Shown here: in pieces, positions 60,874 through 64,000 of the stretch
How the letters are laid out: each line of letters opens with the position of its first letter
How positions within the stretch are numbered: position 1 is the stretch's first letter
Source: Marchantia polymorpha subsp. ruderalis
Lineage: Eukaryota > Streptophyta > Marchantiopsida > Marchantiales > Marchantiaceae
DNA length: 64,000 nt
Direction: 5' to 3'
Assembly (NCBI GenBank): GCA_037833965.1
Contig: AP031356.1
Span: forward strand, 8,516,501-8,580,500
Notes under the pieces: generated by a model
The model's database searches: none
What the model saw: only the letters and a program-made list of their open reading frames with translations
What the model was told of the DNA's origin: nothing
Made by a program: the position numbers and the translations under genes

Positions 60874-63282
60874 GGTCATACCTTCCGAGCTCGCAGGGAG
60901 GGTGGTGCCCGTCCTTGACGTTGCACCCAACTCCTAGATTCTACGAGTTCCCTCGAAAATCTCTGCGATCTTCCGAAGGCTGCACACTTCGTGCAATGGC
61001 CGTTGTCGAATGGGAGCAGTGGGTTCTTGATGCTGCTCCTCTTCGGACTCCTCTCTCCATCGCCGCTTCCGCGGCACTCTTGCTGCGGGAGTGTTTCTTC
61101 TCTCGTCCCTCCGCCTTGGCGGAGTAGAAGTTGGCGACTCCTCTGCGTCAGTGTTGACCTCGTTATCCCGCACATACTTCCCGGGATGGTCGACGGACAA
61201 TGGCGGAAAGCGAGCAAGCTCCGCCGCGGTCAAACAATTCCGCTGTCGATAAAAATTGATCAGGAAAGGGGAGAGGTGATTTAGAGTTCCCCCCTTCTCC
61301 TCAAAAGCGTGCTGTCGTATCACTCTATGCAGGTTGCTCGCCCAGTGAATTGGAGCTCCCTCGATGATGCACTCCACAAAAGAAACCTGCCACAATGTGA
61401 TGTAGCAGGCGCGGTGTGGCTGCAGTAATTGCAGCAGTGCCGTCGCTATAGTCTGGCGGAAACGATCTTTGTAATCGCGGGTCTTGTACCCATTCTTGGT
61501 AGACCTCTCCTGCTTGAACAATTTCACAAATTGCGCCTCGTCCTGCTTTGACACCTTGACGCTCTCGCTGTCAAAGAGGAGGTGCCCTGGGATGCCGGCA
61601 CATCTTCCCAATGCCTGCGCCCAGTCTTGGACGGTCCACCGATCAACATGCGGACGCGATCCGCGCGAAGGTGCTCCCTGTGGCTCCAGCCACTCGCGCA
61701 CCATATCCACACAAATGTAGTTCCATCCCCACAGCAAGAAATCGAGCTTTCTTGCAATCAGCCGTTTCTTGTAGGCGCGCAACCCGTTCTGTGGGAGCCG
61801 GAGCGGCAGCATCCGCAATCGGTTGAGCCTCGACATTCCGTTCTTGGAATTCGCTTGCTCGCTAAATCTTTCTCTGCTCCGCTCGAGCTCCTTGGTCCCT
61901 CGGCAAACTCTAATCTCACTCAATTCTAAATCACGCGCACTCAATTCTCTCTCAATCAACAAATAATCTTCTGCGCGGCGATGTCTGGAATGCTTAGCAG
62001 CTAGCAGGTGAACGCGCGCAGCTCGCAATAGAAAATGGAATCGCGAATTCAAGAATGGGGCGCTCTCCGTCTCACGGTCGAAGGTCATGGTCGACTCTTG
62101 ATCATGAGGGTCGAAGGTCATGGCCGCGCCGGCTCTACGCCAAAACGGTCTCCGCTCTCACGCGCCGCTTCACGCTCCGCCGACGCTGATTTAACTCACA
62201 CGCTCGAATTGGCGAATTTGAACTCCGCGAGCGTACTACGCCGCGGACATGGGTGTGCAGCGCCGAAGGCGTCTTTTCCGCCTTGCGCGGTACACTCGTT
62301 CGTACCGCTCCTCGGCCCATCCTCCTCTGCCTCGGCGCCCGTCCGCGCATCGGACAAAAGTTAAACTCCCGCCTGTGCGCAGGCGGAATCCCCGGCGGAT
62401 TCTTCGCCGACGCGGAACTTCACCCGCCTGTGCGCAGGCGCTCGCCTGCGCGTAGGCGAATTCCGTCCGCGTCGCTGCGCTGGCGCGGAAGGCGTTGACC
62501 GCGGTCAACAGACTCCGTCCAGACTGTCCGTTCCTTGTCTCTCTGTCGGCGCTCCCGCCGCCGCAACTCCGTCCGACCAAGAGCGCATCCATCCGTTCCG
62601 TCCGTACAGTCCGTACGGTCCGTACGGATTTTACTACTCCGGCGGCTCCTCGCTCATCCGCGCTGTTGCGCTGGCGCGGAAGGCGCCATACAATGTCTAC
62701 CTCCGAAGGCGCATTTCTAGGGCCGAAGGCGGATTTCCCGCCGACGCTTTAGCGCCTGTGCACAGGCGAACGCATGTGCGTAGGCGAACTTCGCGCCTAC
62801 GTCAAAACCCTATTTCGCCTGTGCGCAGGCGAACTTCCTTCGTCCGCGCATAGGACAAAACTTTCTTCGCCTGTGCGCAGGCGGAAAGCTTAGTATCTTG
62901 CGACCTTCATAACTCCCGGAGTCCTCATCCGTTTATGGCGTTCTTGGGCGCGTTGGAATCAGCGCGTCGAGCTCTTTCCAACAAGACCCTAACCGAGTCG
63001 AGGCGTTTGGGGATTGACCTAAATCTGAAGGATTTCCCTAGCGCCGAAGGCGGATTTTGCGCCTTGCGCCGAAGGGGTCATACCTTCCGAGCTCGCAGGG
63101 AGGGTGGTGCCCGTCCTTACGTTGCTCCCTACTCCTAGATTCTATGAGTTCCCTCGAGAATCTCTGGGATCTTCCGAATTCACTCTATTTTGATGCACCG
63201 AAGGCTATTTACACTGCTGCCGCGGTACAGTTTTCCAAAAATGTTTTAATTTCCTCAAAATTACCAAAAGTGGGGTACCACA
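60874..63282 (-). repeat. Minus-strand giant LTR, 5' half, with an extra terminal piece
   Basis: LTR start TGTGGTACCCCAC on the minus strand at 63282, then U3 with palindromes and the first third of the LTR ORF to about 60978. At 60977 the sequence jumps to a piece (60977-60874) that matches LTR bases about 100-210 from the start (compare 63075-63180), then meets the small LTR. The right flank (63283, GCAGC) is inside another minus-strand LTR. Confidence 0.82.
60978..62121 (-). pseudogene. LTR ORF, N-terminal third, truncated
   Basis: Open minus-strand frame, with MTFDRETESAPFLNSRFHFLLR at about 62087 matching the start of the intact copy; an in-frame ATG lies 34 codons... upstream at most at 62121. 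It contains NGLRAYKKRLIARKLDFLLWGWNYICVDMVREW, LFDSESVKVSKQDEAQFVKLFK, YITLWQVSFVECIIEGAPIHW and LSPFLINFYRQRNC. Coding homology ends at RQRPLHEVCS (60978), where unrelated LTR-start sequence is fused. No internal stop in about 380 codons. Confidence 0.8.
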
Positions 63283-63393
63283 GCAGCGTAAGTCACTTAA
63301 CACACACACCTGAAACTGAAAAAAAAACACCACTCAGAGGTCGGTCGGGACCTTTGCTTAAGATTTCAAGGGGAAAGTCTCTCACGAGTACAT
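63283..63393 (-). repeat. Older minus-strand LTR remnant (R/U5 interior)
   Basis: Matches the part of the LTR around the CA/TG microsatellite and the CAGGGGGAAAG motif. It is cut on the left by the LTR ending at 63282 and on the right by the LTR beginning at 63394. Confidence 0.75.
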
Positions 63394-64000
63394 TGTAATA
63401 ACCCACCAAAGGCTAAAACTGTAGTATGGTGGTAAAAAGATCGAACCCACAGGGACAGAGGCAACACACAGAGTAAAAGTGTCACGTTTAACAGACTTTT
63501 GTAGAGTTTGAATTCTAGGCGACTGTCACTCCCAGAAATACTGCAGTGCTCGACTCGGAGGCTCGACTCGGAGGAGGATCTCGACTCGGAGGATGCTCGG
63601 AGGATGCACGGTACAGCGTGGTCACTCAACACACACACACACACACCTGAAACTGGCAAAAGCACAACTCGGAGGTCGGTCAGGACCTCCGCTTCGGATT
63701 TCAGGAGGAAAGTGTCTCAAAAGTTCACTCACAGGTTCTGCAGGTAGTGCCTCCCACTCCGGCTTTTACTGCCCTTCCGCCAGGAACTAGCGTAGGGTAC
63801 CCGGACTGGACTTCCCACTTCGGAACGAAGCCTCTTCATACGCCGAGGACGTCACCCTCGACTATCACACCAAGCGCAGGGAGTGCAGACCCGACTGAGA
63901 ACTTACTGAAAACACGATCCAGTAACACACACACAACCTGAATTACAAACCAAGGTTTACACGAAGTAATAAAACTTCACATTGGCATTCAGGGGAAACT
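63394..64000 (-). repeat. Minus-strand LTR end, running off the window
   Basis: Minus-strand LTR end TTATTACA at 63394 (TGTAATAACCCACC on the plus strand), followed by the family U5/R in reverse, including a CTCGGAG repeat cluster at about 63550-63605 and a CA microsatellite near 63631. Closest to element B's U5 (27724-28139). Confidence 0.85.

Overview
The window is eukaryotic, plant-type DNA. It holds plant Ty3/gypsy LTR retrotransposons with a tRNA-Asp-like primer site, a Ty1/copia remnant, and a plant leucine-rich-repeat receptor-like protein with the canonical N-cap, island, C-cap and transmembrane layout. The LTR-borne coiled-coil ORFs and general style suggest a bryophyte, perhaps a liverwort such as Marchantia. 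That is a feeling from family resemblance, not a database result. No bacterial features, tRNA/rRNA genes or CRISPR arrays were seen.

Left two thirds (1-43476): one large nest of retrotransposons, which can be untangled because most insertions keep target-site duplications (TSDs). The oldest layer is a plus-strand giant LTR (30897-31605 plus 42140-43453). Into it went element B (minus strand; 5' LTR starts at 30896, internal region 27723 down to 15053, remainder left of the window) and, separately, a minus-strand solo LTR (31606-42134, TSD GCGGC). Element B was then interrupted by a plus solo LTR (22601-25369, TSD CTCCA), a minus solo LTR (16522-21815, TSD CGTCC), a truncated plus LTR (28140-29120) and element A (plus, 1-15052, 5' LTR entering from the left). 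The solo LTR 31606-42134 was in turn hit by element C (34059-41916, minus strand, TSD GATC), a complete, apparently very young gypsy element of another family with 858-bp LTRs differing at one base.

The A/B family is the notable system. Its LTR is about 5.4 kb and carries in U3 a ~1,039-codon ORF (conserved N-terminal block, Pro/Arg-rich middle, acidic patch, C-terminal coiled coil) unrelated to gag-pol. The element's own TATA box lies downstream of that ORF, so genomic RNA would carry it at the 3' end, topologically like an accessory gene in a retroviral U3. The internal region is split by a conserved UAG in the context UAG CAA UUA between protease and reverse transcriptase, in both A and B, suggesting stop-codon readthrough. 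The LTRs are packed with short palindromes of the type CGCCTGTGCACAGGCG and CGCCTACGCGTAGGCG.

Middle (43477-57328): mostly low-copy DNA with a decayed coiled-coil ORF (43875-44450), an LRR receptor-like protein gene (47535-52226, one predicted intron) containing four nearly identical 345-bp tandem units, a Ty1/copia 3' remnant (52912-~53370), an AT-rich stretch and several hairpins.

Right end (57329-64000): a second, rearranged cluster of the giant-LTR family: plus half-LTR, a small LTR of element C's family at the junction, then minus half-LTR, itself inserted in an older LTR remnant, and a further LTR running off the window.
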